Shown: in pieces, positions 17,502-26,112 of the stretch
How positions within the stretch are numbered: position 1 is the stretch's first letter
Layout: each line of letters opens with the position of its first letter
NCBI GenBank assembly: GCA_022600195.1
Contig: JAHZKX010000038.1
Location: 1 to 47,483 of the forward strand
Reading direction: 5' to 3'
Length of the DNA stretch: 47,483 bases
From: Planctomycetota bacterium
GTDB taxonomy: Bacteria > Planctomycetota > Planctomycetia > Planctomycetales > Planctomycetaceae
The notes under the pieces: model-generated
What the model saw: the letters and a program-made list of their open reading frames with translations, nothing else
Told to the model about the DNA's origin: nothing
The model's database searches: none
Translations under genes and position numbers: made by a program

Positions 17502-17877
17502 AACTGCTTCTAAAATAAGGTCTTAAGTAATCTTCTGATTCATACTTCTACTGGAAGGACACAATCAAAACAGATGAGTTCGAGGTGTGCAGCCAATTCT
17601 AGTGTCTGAACCTGTTTTTGTGAATGATGTCCACAAAAATGATGGGTAAGCGAAGAATTGCATCTGACGCATTTTAGGGCTGCCATGCTGTCAACACGCG
17701 CTTGCCAGTGAACGTTGTGGGAACTTGTTCAGACATGGTATCTGGAGTGAATCACATATCACGGAGTGAAAACAGAAATCAATTTAGAGAGATCCGTTTA
17801 AAATGATCGGGGAATCAGGTTTTAACCGAACAGGACTTCCCCCTGGAGACGATTTCCAAAACAGTCTCTTTCGGGAT
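17502..17877. other. Intergenic region upstream of hisH
   Basis: This 376-bp stretch lies between the 3' end of the prepilin peptidase gene and hisH. No coding frame looks real. GGGGAA (17810-17815) and TTCCCC (17837-17842) form a 6-bp stem close to the peptidase stop and might be a weak terminator for the aro-peptidase operon. The hisH promoter should be in the other half; none is obvious. Confidence 0.4.
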
Positions 17878-19155
17878 TCAATGTCCCTTTTTCCACTGAT
17901 GATTAAAGTGAGTTCCGCGCCCTGCTCTGGTATGTGCGTCGGTATTCAGATCCCAGCGGCCCTGATTTTCTTCTACGTTTTCCCCCGCCTGATAGGTCAA
18001 TGTATCGGCTGAGGTCCATTCATCCAGCCATTCGTCTTGAAAATACAGGGGGATGCCCAACATCCACTTCATCCCCTGGGTGATCGATAAACAGCCCGCC
18101 AGCATGATCAACATCACAACCGCCAGTACAGGCAGGAGCGGCCCAAAATGGCAAATGCGCTCGGCCAAGGGCCAGATTTTTGGCCAGCCTAACAGCACCA
18201 GTAATGCCCCCAAACTGAGGTAAGGTCCGAAGGGAATTTCACGTGATCGTTTGAAAAAGATCGAGAAGGCTACCACTGCCAGCGCACAGAGAGGTGAAAT
18301 GACAAACACGGTAACTGTCGCCTGCCATCCCAGAACACTGCCGATGACTGCCATTAAAATCACATCACCGAAACCCATCGCTTCCTGACGTAACGTCCAT
18401 TGACCGATGATACGAACGGCCCAGACAATGCCACCACCTACAACCAACCCCACCAGACTCACGGCCAGTCCATGCAGGTGTGGGTATTGGGATATCCACA
18501 AAGGTACTTTCTCGACCACAAAGAAACTGCGATACTGATCCGGAAAATAGACACCCAGTAAGCGAACGACCGATGGTTCCTGAAACCAGACCGGCACCAG
18601 ATATAACATTCCAAACAGAAAGGAGCCGACCACGCCAATGAACAGGGCCGGCATCGTGGCGCCATCGGGAATAATTTTGAGGTCGAAGTCAATGAAGGTG
18701 GCGACCATCAATGATTCGATCAGTACCAGATGAAATGCAAAACGCAGGTTGAGCAGCATGACCGGCGTCAGCCAGGAGTTGACTGCCAGCGGATCTGGTG
18801 CATATGCGGAAAACAGTCCGCTTTGTTGTAGAGTGGCCTGACCACTCAAGGGAACTTCTGCGCAATAGAGCAAGACAAAGATCACGCCGTTCAAGAGTTC
18901 GACCAACGCTTCGCGGTGCGATCGTCTGTAGGAAAATGTCGAATTACGGGAGCGAGAGAGATAGACGCCGATTATGGGAATATGATAACGAGACCCGAGA
19001 TGACGCAATCTGTGGCCGACGCGTTTCCAGGCAGCCCCGACTTTTTCTTCGCGAGGAAGTTCTTCGATACAAATATTGACGATCCGTCCCAGGAATGCTC
19101 CCAGCAGAAACAGCAGCACAAGCATGAGATTCGGATCAATGCCAAACGGGGTCAT
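17878..19155 (-). CDS. Prepilin peptidase (A24) lacking zinc cysteines
   Basis: This 425-aa inner-membrane aspartyl protease is predicted to cleave type IV pilin-like leaders. The N-terminal helix has GAFLGRIVNICIEELPREE, the counterpart of GSFLNVVIYRLP. The cytoplasmic domain keeps the SRYHIPIIGVYLSRSRN...RREALVELLNG frame of the methylase region, but the two CxxC pairs that normally bind zinc are absent. Catalytic aspartates are in FIDFDLKIIPD (156 or 158) and GFGDVILMAVIG (264), where the usual lysine after GxGD is isoleucine. Extra length comes from an inserted 60-residue segment between helices and a soluble C-terminal tail. It follows aroK by 24 bp. No pilin or secretion ATPase gene is in the window. 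Confidence 0.85.
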   Translation of the reverse strand: MTPFGIDPNLMLVLLFLLGAFLGRIVNICIEELPREEKVGAAWKRVGHRLRHLGSRYHIPIIGVYLSRSRNSTFSYRRSHREALVELLNGVIFVLLYCAEVPLSGQATLQQSGLFSAYAPDPLAVNSWLTPVMLLNLRFAFHLVLIESLMVATFIDFDLKIIPDGATMPALFIGVVGSFLFGMLYLVPVWFQEPSVVRLLGVYFPDQYRSFFVVEKVPLWISQYPHLHGLAVSLVGLVVGGGIVWAVRIIGQWTLRQEAMGFGDVILMAVIGSVLGWQATVTVFVISPLCALAVVAFSIFFKRSREIPFGPYLSLGALLVLLGWPKIWPLAERICHFGPLLPVLAVVMLIMLAGCLSITQGMKWMLGIPLYFQDEWLDEWTSADTLTYQAGENVEENQGRWDLNTDAHTRAGRGTHFNHQWKKGH

Positions 19156-19179
19156 ATTCAGGAAAGCTTTCGTCGTGTT

Positions 19180-19707
19180 TTAAGGAGTGAAATCCAGAGC
19201 GTCTGTTATTTCATCGACGATCTGGAGAATCGTTTTGGAATCGGTATCGACGGTGATACTGGCGCACGCTTGATAAATGGGTTCACGCTGATCGAGCAGA
19301 TTCTGAATTTCCTCGCGTTGGGAACCACTGGAAGTGAGTGCGGGCCGACGACTGGTTGTTGACTCATCGAGTGACACGCGCTGCTCCAGGACGTTGACGT
19401 CGGCTTTCAGCCAGACGACTGGTCCGGCGTCTTGAACTTCCTGGCGCGTTTCTGCATTCAGGATGGCTCCGCCTCCCGCGGCAATGATCAACTTATCTCG
19501 ACTGAGTAAACTCTGCATCACCGTGCGTTCTATCTGGCGAAAGTGCGTTTCCCCTTCGTCGGCAAAGATCTGTGAGATCGACTTTCCGGCCGCCCGTTCG
19601 ATTTCATCGTCTGCATCGATCCAGGAAAAGCTTAAGCGTTCGGCTAAGGGCGCAGCTACGCTACTCTTCCCGCTGCCCCGGTATCCGATGAGTGTGATGA
19701 CCGTCAT
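19180..19707 (-). CDS. aroK: Shikimate kinase
   Basis: This 175-aa P-loop kinase phosphorylates shikimate at O3 in the chorismate pathway. Walker A is GYRGSGKS at residues 8-15. Shikimate-binding residues appear in WIDADDEIERAAGKSI, and AAGGGAIL holds the GGG motif. A lid segment (STTSRRPALTSSGSQREEIQNLLDQREPIYQACA) with the RxPLY-like end completes the fold. It is 11 bp downstream of the aroDE fusion, so the two are surely co-transcribed and probably translationally coupled. Confidence 0.95.
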   Translation of the reverse strand: MTVITLIGYRGSGKSSVAAPLAERLSFSWIDADDEIERAAGKSISQIFADEGETHFRQIERTVMQSLLSRDKLIIAAGGGAILNAETRQEVQDAGPVVWLKADVNVLEQRVSLDESTTSRRPALTSSGSQREEIQNLLDQREPIYQACASITVDTDSKTILQIVDEITDALDFTP

Positions 19708-19718
19708 ATGCGATTCCC

Positions 19719-21215
19719 TTAGAGTTTTCCGACTGCGGAAATTCCTGTCCGCAGTGTTTTTCGCATGACTTCCAAAGGAGGTTCTTTTCCGGTAAACAGC
19801 TGGTACTGTGCAGCCGCCTGTCGCACAAACATTTCGATTCCTGAAACGGTTTTACAGTTTCTTTCGCGCGACTGTTTGAGGAGCAGTGTATTTTCCGGAT
19901 TGTAAACGGTATCAAATACGAGCATATCGTCGTGCATAAAGTTTTGCGCAAACGGAGTTTCATTGAAATTCGGGTACATGCCGACAGAAGTGCCATTAAT
20001 CAGAACGTCATAATAACCGCTTCCCCGATTTTCCCAGGAAGTATAAGCACATCCTAATTCGGTTGCCAGTGTTTCTCCGCGTTCGCGACTGCGATTGGAA
20101 ACGGTTAGAGCACCTCCCGCATTGACCACCCCGGCTCCAATAGCCTGTGAGACACCGCCGGCCCCTAACAACAGAACCTGTTTTCCGCTAATGGGATCTC
20201 CGCTTGCTTTTCCTTCCGGATCAAGGCCGAGTCGAATGCTGTCGAGGGCGGCATCGTAGTCGGTATTGCGAGCCTGCCAGGCATTGTCCTCATCGCGAAT
20301 GAGCGTGTTGGCCACTCCCATCTTTTCAGAGGCTTCATCGGCGTGTTTTGCCAATTTGAGTGCGCCTGCTTTATGTGGAATTGTAACGCTATAACCTTGC
20401 ACATTCAGCCATTCAAACTCCTGCAGAGTTTCAGCCAATCTGTCTTTGGGCACGCGGAACGGGAGGTAGACGGCATCCATTTTATCGTGACGAAACGCAA
20501 AATTGTGAATCAAGGGGCTCAGGCTATGGGCAATGGGATCACCGACCACGCCGTACACGGCTGTCTCCGGACCGATCTGGTCATAACCATATATCTTGGT
20601 CATTTCTGAAAATGATAATTGCCCCGGCGCGAGTTCTCTTTCACGACTGAACGTCGCGTAAGTAAAGGGTGCGCCGTATTTGCCACACAGAATCCGACTG
20701 ATCACGCCATATTCCCCCATGCAGAAACCAATCGTAGGCACCTTGGCATTGGCGACCAGCTTCAAAATTCGTACCGAATCTTCAGGAGAGTTGGCCATGG
20801 TGACCAGCTTGACGATGTCAGGATCTTTCTCACAGAGAGATGCGTGAATGTCTTCAAGGTTATGCGGTGTTTCATCAAAATTGTGATGACTGATAATGCG
20901 TTTGGTTTTTCCATACCGCGGAATCTGTTCGGCGATGTCATCTTCCAGATCGACATACTCGACTTCAGACACAATGGCCGTCCTTAATACGGCCAGCCTT
21001 TGTTCTTCGGAACGGTTCCAGCGTCCTTTATCTTCCGGTCTGCGGCAGGTAATGACGACGGGCGTGGGACGATCCTTAATGAGACGATCCACATCGGCGG
21101 GCCGCGCGATCCAGTCCAGACGCAACTCCACCAGTTCCGCTCCTTTTTCTGCCAGAGCGCGGTGTTCCATCTTCACCATTTTGTGTCGGGTTCGACCGAT
21201 GCTGACACAAATCAT
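19719..21215 (-). CDS. aroDE: Bifunctional 3-dehydroquinate dehydratase (type I)/shikimate dehydrogenase
   Basis: This 498-aa fusion carries steps three and four of the shikimate pathway. Residues 1-215 are a type I dehydroquinate dehydratase with catalytic H111 in SHHNF and Schiff-base K136 in DIVKLV. Residues 219-498 are shikimate dehydrogenase: YGVVGDPIAHSLSPLIHN binds substrate, K282 lies in SVTIPHK, NTD is at 317-319, GAGGVSQAIG (351-360) binds NADP, and GTSVGMYP follows. The same domain order is known in plants and in chlamydiae and planctomycetes, while most bacteria have separate genes. The start is at the immediate beginning of the dehydratase (MICVSIGR). It heads an operon with aroK and the prepilin peptidase gene. 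Confidence 0.95.
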   Translation of the reverse strand: MICVSIGRTRHKMVKMEHRALAEKGAELVELRLDWIARPADVDRLIKDRPTPVVITCRRPEDKGRWNRSEEQRLAVLRTAIVSEVEYVDLEDDIAEQIPRYGKTKRIISHHNFDETPHNLEDIHASLCEKDPDIVKLVTMANSPEDSVRILKLVANAKVPTIGFCMGEYGVISRILCGKYGAPFTYATFSRERELAPGQLSFSEMTKIYGYDQIGPETAVYGVVGDPIAHSLSPLIHNFAFRHDKMDAVYLPFRVPKDRLAETLQEFEWLNVQGYSVTIPHKAGALKLAKHADEASEKMGVANTLIRDEDNAWQARNTDYDAALDSIRLGLDPEGKASGDPISGKQVLLLGAGGVSQAIGAGVVNAGGALTVSNRSRERGETLATELGCAYTSWENRGSGYYDVLINGTSVGMYPNFNETPFAQNFMHDDMLVFDTVYNPENTLLLKQSRERNCKTVSGIEMFVRQAAAQYQLFTGKEPPLEVMRKTLRTGISAVGKL

Positions 21216-21354
21216 TGAATTACTTCATCCTTCTATATTGAGCTGATCTGCCTGCGAATCAGCACAAAAGCCTTGCGCTACCCTGCAGATAGACTAATTT
21301 ATCGACAAAGAGAGTTCACAGTGTAACCAAAATCCTGATTCAATGGAATTAACG

Positions 21355-21396
21355 TTGACATTGAGTTACTTTTTAGTTACGTTACTTATTAGTAAC
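21355..21396 (+). promoter_or_regulatory. Promoter and ArsR-type operator array
   Basis: TTGACA at 21355-21360 is a full -35 box. Immediately downstream GTTAC occurs at 21365, 21376 and 21381, and inverted as GTAAC at 21392. The last two make the palindrome GTTACT-TATT-AGTAAC (21381-21396). The array covers where the -10 would lie. The regulator gene is second in the operon, so negative autoregulation is the likely reading. Confidence 0.65.
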
Positions 21397-21432
21397 ATAT
21401 AAACAGAGTTGGTTTTTCGAAGGAGAACCAGG

Positions 21433-21864
21433 ATGAATTTAGAAGAACTGATGTTGAATGTCGATCAGCAAATTATAATTAATGCCCCTGCGGCTGCTGT
21501 TTTTGAAGGGATGCTAAAACGACTTGCCGAGGAGAATGTCAGACCGGATGGCGTACCGATGCCTATGGTTCTGGAGCGCTGGCCCGGCGGTCGCTGGTAT
21601 CGGGATCTGGGCGAGAATAGCGGCCATCTTTGGGGATTTGTGCAAGTCATCAAGGCCCCTCAAATACTGGAGATTTATGGTCCGCTGTTTATGTCGTATC
21701 CTGTGTCGGGTCATCTGCAGATTCGGCTGGAAGAAATTTCTGAAGGGACGCGGGTCTCATTGCGACATCGCGCACTGGGACAGATTGAAGAAGCCCATCG
21801 AGAGGGTGTGACGCAAGGCTGGGATCATTATCTGAATTCGATCAAAACAGACAGTGAAGCGTAG
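21433..21864 (+). CDS. SRPBCC/AHSA1-like domain protein
   Basis: This 143-aa protein has a START-like/SRPBCC fold. The pattern VDQQIIINAPAAAVFEGMLKRL is the usual first strand and helix, RWPGGRWYRDLGENSGHLWGFVQVIKAPQILEIYGPLF follows, and it ends with a long helix (EEAHREGVTQGWDHYLNSIK). Such proteins bind hydrophobic ligands, and AHSA1-type members are commonly paired with ArsR regulators. A GAAGGAG site seven bases before ATG 21433 sets the start; an upstream frame from 21409 is not used. It is the first gene of an operon with the ArsR-type regulator. Confidence 0.8.
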   Translation: MNLEELMLNVDQQIIINAPAAAVFEGMLKRLAEENVRPDGVPMPMVLERWPGGRWYRDLGENSGHLWGFVQVIKAPQILEIYGPLFMSYPVSGHLQIRLEEISEGTRVSLRHRALGQIEEAHREGVTQGWDHYLNSIKTDSEA

Positions 21865-21935
21865 TCGAAATCGAGAGTCAGTGCAGGGATTGCCTACTGT
21901 TTGACAAAAACAGTGGATTTTAAACGGAAGTAAAT

Positions 21936-22274
21936 ATGATGTCAGACCCATTGGACGTTGTCTGGAAAGCACTTTCCGATTCCACGCGTCGCGCGATTCT
22001 GGACTTTCTCCGTGAAGGGCCGCAGAAAACAACCGCCATCGTGGATCAGTTTCCTGGGCTTTCACGTTTTGGCGTGATGAAACATCTGGATGTATTACGC
22101 GAAGCGGGGCTCGTGAATACGCGGGAAGAGGGACGCTTTCGGGTGAATTCCATTAACGTCATCCCCATTCGCCAGATTTACGAACGCTGGGTCAGTCGTT
22201 ATGAAGAGATCTGGGCCAGTCAACTGACGGACCTGAAAAAATCACTGGAATCAGAGACCAGAAAACGGAAATAA
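21936..22274 (+). CDS. ArsR-family helix-turn-helix regulator
   Basis: This 112-aa winged-helix protein shows the ArsR fold: DVVWKALSDSTRRAILDFLREGPQKTTAIVDQFPGLSRFGVMKHLDVLREAGLVNTREEGRFRVNSIN. The recognition helix is LSRFGVMKHLDVLREAGL. Cysteines used for metal sensing are absent, so it is probably not a classical metal sensor. It belongs to the subgroup paired with SRPBCC proteins that respond to an unknown ligand. It lies 71 bp downstream of the SRPBCC gene. The GTTAC palindrome array upstream of the operon is the likely target. Two adjacent ATGs (21936, 21939) are possible starts. Confidence 0.88.
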   Translation: MMSDPLDVVWKALSDSTRRAILDFLREGPQKTTAIVDQFPGLSRFGVMKHLDVLREAGLVNTREEGRFRVNSINVIPIRQIYERWVSRYEEIWASQLTDLKKSLESETRKRK

Positions 22275-22342
22275 TGGAATGTGAAAAATTTATTGAGTAC
22301 GATCATTATAGAATCCATTTTTAGATACAGGAGAAATGAACC

Positions 22343-22831
22343 ATGAATACCATCGACTTTATCAAGAACGGCCTGGAGAACAGTAAACAGTTTGCCTGTT
22401 TATTGCTGGACGACATGCGCGAGACCCCTTTCGTGGAACCGACGCCTGGCGGAAATCATCCACTCTGGATTCTGGGCCACCTGGCGGTGAGCGAATCGTT
22501 TCTGCTGGATCAATGCCTGCAGGGAAAACCAAATCGTTTTCCTGAACTCCTGGAATTGTTTGGTGCGGGTTCGACTCCAACGACAGATCCCGCGAAGTAC
22601 CCGAGTTATGATGAAATCCGACCGAAGTTCGATGCGATCCGTGAAGACTCTCTCGCTTATCTGGAGCAACTTACCGACGACGATCTGGACCAGCCCAGCC
22701 ACCATACCGAGACCCCCTTCTTCTCGACAGTCGGTAATTGTTATTTAGCTATGATCATGCACGTGATGAACCATTCAGGCACCGTGACCGCGGCCCGCCA
22801 TGCTGCTGGCAAACCGCCTTTGATGATGTGA
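22343..22831 (+). CDS. DinB/YfiT-like metalloenzyme-fold protein
   Basis: This 162-aa protein looks like the four-helix DinB superfamily: FIKNGLENSKQFACLLLDDM, then HPLWILGHLAVSESFLLDQCL with a metal-type histidine, and MIMHVMNHSGTVTAARHAAGKPPL, which supplies the later HxxxH pair. Family members include bacillithiol and mycothiol S-transferases and many of unknown function. AGGAGA precedes the ATG. It is 68 bp downstream of the ArsR gene and possibly part of that unit. Confidence 0.75.
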   Translation: MNTIDFIKNGLENSKQFACLLLDDMRETPFVEPTPGGNHPLWILGHLAVSESFLLDQCLQGKPNRFPELLELFGAGSTPTTDPAKYPSYDEIRPKFDAIREDSLAYLEQLTDDDLDQPSHHTETPFFSTVGNCYLAMIMHVMNHSGTVTAARHAAGKPPLMM

Positions 22832-22910
22832 TGAGATTGTGTGCGAGCAAGAACTTAACCTCACGTGCCTGGTAGTACCAACCTGTGAATTATCTCATCA
22901 CGCGGAATGG

Positions 22911-23549
22911 CTAATCTTCCAGTTTCCAGACGTTAAGGTCGTCGAGGAGGAGTGAATCGCCTTTCATGATAAATCGGTAGCCGGTTTTGTTGGTATCGAG
23001 AGAGGGGTGCTGTCCTTCGACTTTCAAGCCGCAGTCGATCTGGGCGACGACTTTGTCTCCCTGCATTTCCAATTGCAGCGTGTACCACTTGCCGGGGTCT
23101 AATTTGCCTTTGGCCCGCGCTAACGTGATGGGCTTTGATTTGGGATCTCTCTTGTTTTTGTCCGTTCGCAGAATCAAACCTGACTGGTCGATGATGACGC
23201 GGAACAGATGCCCCTTCTTGTGATTCAGACTCACATGAAAGAATTTGCTGTCTTTGAGCTGAAATGAGCAGCGGATGATGGAATTCCGATTCGGCAATTT
23301 CCAGGTCAACACGGCGGCGTGTTTGTCTGCCTGCAATTCCTTACCCGTAAGCACTCCCTCTTCAACAACCCATTCCCCCTTATTCGCTGCCCATTGCTTG
23401 CTGAGTTTATTGTGCTTGAACGAATCGGACTGAGTTGGTTTTCCGGTCTTCGCCAGAACGGACGTGATCTCCGCATTCTTATCAGCCATCAGCAGAGTCG
23501 GAAACATGAATGTAAAGGAGAGGCAGAGGCAGGAAGCAAGTTTCATCAT
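22911..23549 (-). CDS. Exported DUF1080-like (LamG/concanavalin-fold) protein
   Basis: This protein of about 212 aa has a signal peptide (MMKLASCLCLSFTFMFPTLLMADKN) and a single beta-sandwich domain. Typical phrases are DSFKHNKLSKQWAANKGEWVVEEGVLTGKELQ, FHVSLNHKKGHLFRVIIDQSG and PGKWYTLQLEMQGDKVVAQIDC. That is the pattern of planctomycete DUF1080 (3-keto-disaccharide hydrolase-like) and related carbohydrate-binding proteins. The frame is open to 23678, but start codon 23549 is preferred because it begins the signal peptide. Function in glycan binding or hydrolysis outside the cytoplasm is inference from the fold. Confidence 0.7.
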   Translation of the reverse strand: MMKLASCLCLSFTFMFPTLLMADKNAEITSVLAKTGKPTQSDSFKHNKLSKQWAANKGEWVVEEGVLTGKELQADKHAAVLTWKLPNRNSIIRCSFQLKDSKFFHVSLNHKKGHLFRVIIDQSGLILRTDKNKRDPKSKPITLARAKGKLDPGKWYTLQLEMQGDKVVAQIDCGLKVEGQHPSLDTNKTGYRFIMKGDSLLLDDLNVWKLED

Positions 23550-23661
23550 GACGGGTACTTTCTTAGCTGTGAATGTGTTGGTTTTTCTATTTTTACGACG
23601 AATATTACAGAACAATAGTAGCCCCTCTGGCATAGCCCTTTCATATTCTCTTCTTATCAGG

Positions 23662-24504
23662 TCATCCCGGTGTATCAATATCTGTTAAACCCTCGGTCAG
23701 GTTTCCACTTACTTGTATTGCATGCCCCCAAAAGAGATCTCCGTCGTCGTGCCAAAACTCAAACTCACCGTCCGGATAAACCGTGATTGATTGCAGCACC
23801 ATCCTGCTTTTGAACTCATCGGGCGTGACTTCGCTCTCATCCTCGTCCAACCATATTTCGTTTTTTCTCTCCAGTAATTTCTCGACTGCAAAATCTGCTA
23901 CCCTGGATGCCCAGACCGACTCCTGCTCCCAAAGTTTTCTGGCAACTTCAAGTAATTCCTGGACTTCACTTTCATCTTCGTAAGACAAAGCCAAGCTAAT
24001 CTCACTCCCTGCCCACTTCACAGTACCTTGATAGGAGTTCAGCGAGCGATCGAGGGTTAAACTGCCAAACTTCGGATCCTGGAGAATCACAGGCTTCTGA
24101 AGTTCCTCTGCAATTAGTGTCAGTTCTGCATCCATGTGATTTGTTGATATTAATTCCGATGCGAGTCCCTGTATGAATCCATTGGGGTGCTGCGCCATTC
24201 GCACCTTCATTTTCACGATAGAGTAGGCTTCGATTTCGGACATAAACTGTGACAACTCATTCTTAGACACCGGTAATTCGACGCGTATTTCTTCTTTAGT
24301 CAATTCTCCAGAAGCGTTCTTCCAAGCGGCAAGGGTCATTGTCAAATCCCAAACGTCAGTGTTGCCCATACTTCCTCCAGCAGCGCTGCCCGCATCTACT
24401 AGCCCCACAATGGTATCTTCAGAAGCCTTTTCGATCCGTTGTAGAAACTCCTCATTGTCCTGCTCCATCTCAGCAAATAGATCGTCAGTCTCGTCGTCGC
24501 TCAT
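23662..24504 (-). CDS. DUF2262-like protein
   Basis: This 280-aa protein is acidic, with no signal peptide. The C-terminal half resembles DUF2262: LTLDRSLNSYQGTVKWAGSEISLALSYEDESEVQELL, followed by EFEFWHDDGDLFWGHAIQVSGNLTEGLTDIDTPG. The FWHDDGDLFWGHxIxVxG pattern with a final G is the part I recognise. The N-terminal 50 residues are acidic and helix-forming. Such proteins often occur as orphan or toxin-immunity-like neighbours, but no toxin gene is visible here. No strong ribosome-binding site precedes the ATG. Confidence 0.6.
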   Translation of the reverse strand: MSDDETDDLFAEMEQDNEEFLQRIEKASEDTIVGLVDAGSAAGGSMGNTDVWDLTMTLAAWKNASGELTKEEIRVELPVSKNELSQFMSEIEAYSIVKMKVRMAQHPNGFIQGLASELISTNHMDAELTLIAEELQKPVILQDPKFGSLTLDRSLNSYQGTVKWAGSEISLALSYEDESEVQELLEVARKLWEQESVWASRVADFAVEKLLERKNEIWLDEDESEVTPDEFKSRMVLQSITVYPDGEFEFWHDDGDLFWGHAIQVSGNLTEGLTDIDTPG

Positions 24505-24612
24505 GGTGTAGCATCCATTTTCTAGTCATCTTAATGTAACTCTGATTTTGATATGTAGATGGCGCGTCTCTTGGAGACAGACTGTTTTTCTAATCTTATC
24601 CTGATGCCCCTG

Positions 24613-25956
24613 CTAGATCAATTCGTCGATTGGTTCTCTAATATCGAGGGTGTATTGCGGGCGTCCTGCGTGATCGGGAATGGTTGTTGTCTGAGGATCG
24701 ATGCCCAGTTGATGGTAGAGGGTTGCGAATACATTTTGATATTTGACGGGGCGTTCCTTGGGGACTTCGCCCAGGCGATTGGTAGACCCGATGACCTGTC
24801 CGGTGCGCATGCCACCGCCGGCGAGCAAGGCACAGGATGCCTGCGGCCAGTGATCGCGTCCGGCATCTTTATTGATGCGTGGCGTGCGTCCGAATTCGCC
24901 CCAGGCGATCACGCTGACATCGTCTTGAAGGCCGCGTGCGTGAAGATCTTCGACCAGAGCCGTAATCCCCTGATCAAACTTGTCGAGCTGCATGGGCAGA
25001 CGGGCAAAATTTGAGTGATGGCGATCCCAGCTTCCAAAGGAAAGTGTAACACACCGCACGCCGACTTCCACCAGTCGTCGGGCCATCAGGAATTGATCCA
25101 TCCAATGTGGTCCCGCGTCTTCTCCAAAGGCGGGAGCAGCCGCTCCCCGACCATAGCGGTCGCGCAAGGCGGGATCTTCTTTTTCGAGGTCCATGGCTTC
25201 AACAAGTTTACTCGATGTTAATACATCGAAGGCCCGCTGGGAAAAGGCATCGAGCCCATCGTATGCTGCGTCGGCAGAATGGCGGAACGAATCGAGGCTT
25301 GCCAGCAATGCTTTGCGATCTCGAAGCCGATCCAGCGAGATGCCTTGCAGACGCATATTGTCCATTCCTTCGCCACTCGGTTGCAGTGCCGAATGGGCCT
25401 TACCGAGAAAACCGGGAAAGCCGGGGTTGGAATAGGGATCGTTCCGGCTTTTGATACTCAGGCCGACAAACGGTGGCACCGCTTTGTCGACCGGCCCCTG
25501 CACTTTAGACAAGACAGAGCCGAGCGAAGGATGCCCCGACTGGCGTTTACCACCGCCGATGGGCCAGCCACTCATGCATAAATCTGAAGCATGTTGATCG
25601 GGGCAGCCGTGCAGGGAACGAATGATGGCGAACTTGTCCATCATTGTTGCCAGCCGTGGCAGATGTTCGCAAATCTGGATACCGGGAACGTTCGTGTCAA
25701 TCGGTTTGAAACTGCCGCGGATTTCTGATGGGGCCTCCATCTTCAGGTCGTACATATCCTGATGGGAGGGACCTCCGGAGAGGTAAATCATGATGACCGA
25801 TTTGTGCCGCGACTGACTGGCGTTGGAACCCGCGAGTGCTTCTGCCTGCAGGATTTGCGGAAGCGAAAGGCCCCCGAGAACAAGACCACCGACTTTCAGG
25901 AACTGCCGCCTGGATCCATCACATTGCCTTTGCTTCGGACCGGTAATCGAAAGCAC
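24613..25956 (-). CDS. Tat-exported DUF1501 protein
   Basis: This 447-aa protein has a twin-arginine signal, RRQFLKVGGLVLGGLSLPQILQAEA (residues 16-40). The DUF1501 core follows: SVIMIYLSGGPSHQDMYDLKMEAPSEIRGSFKPI, ICEHLPRLATMMDKFAIIRSL, and a late VSVIAWGEFGRTPRINKDAGRDHWPQA. The family is alkaline-phosphatase/sulfatase-like in fold (metal-binding Asp and His-bearing motifs) and is greatly expanded in Planctomycetes, Verrucomicrobia and their relatives. The function is not established. No DUF1549 partner gene is adjacent to this copy, unlike the second copy at 27.4-28.7 kb, which is part of an operon. Confidence 0.85.
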   Translation of the reverse strand: MLSITGPKQRQCDGSRRQFLKVGGLVLGGLSLPQILQAEALAGSNASQSRHKSVIMIYLSGGPSHQDMYDLKMEAPSEIRGSFKPIDTNVPGIQICEHLPRLATMMDKFAIIRSLHGCPDQHASDLCMSGWPIGGGKRQSGHPSLGSVLSKVQGPVDKAVPPFVGLSIKSRNDPYSNPGFPGFLGKAHSALQPSGEGMDNMRLQGISLDRLRDRKALLASLDSFRHSADAAYDGLDAFSQRAFDVLTSSKLVEAMDLEKEDPALRDRYGRGAAAPAFGEDAGPHWMDQFLMARRLVEVGVRCVTLSFGSWDRHHSNFARLPMQLDKFDQGITALVEDLHARGLQDDVSVIAWGEFGRTPRINKDAGRDHWPQASCALLAGGGMRTGQVIGSTNRLGEVPKERPVKYQNVFATLYHQLGIDPQTTTIPDHAGRPQYTLDIREPIDELI

Positions 25957-26112
25957 TTGTTCTTCTCCAAAGCGTCGCAGGAAATCATGAAACTCCCGGG
26001 CCAGCTATTCCCTTCAGGAGCCAACGAGAGACGGCACCATTCTACTATTTGACACAAGCAGCAGCAAGCGCTTTCAAAAAGTAAAAACAGGTTCAAAACT
26101 ATACCGATTTGT

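Noticed and set aside
17803..18012. A 69-codon plus-strand frame near the prepilin peptidase stop.
   Set aside because: More than half overlaps the peptidase C-terminus in antisense and no ribosome-binding site is present.
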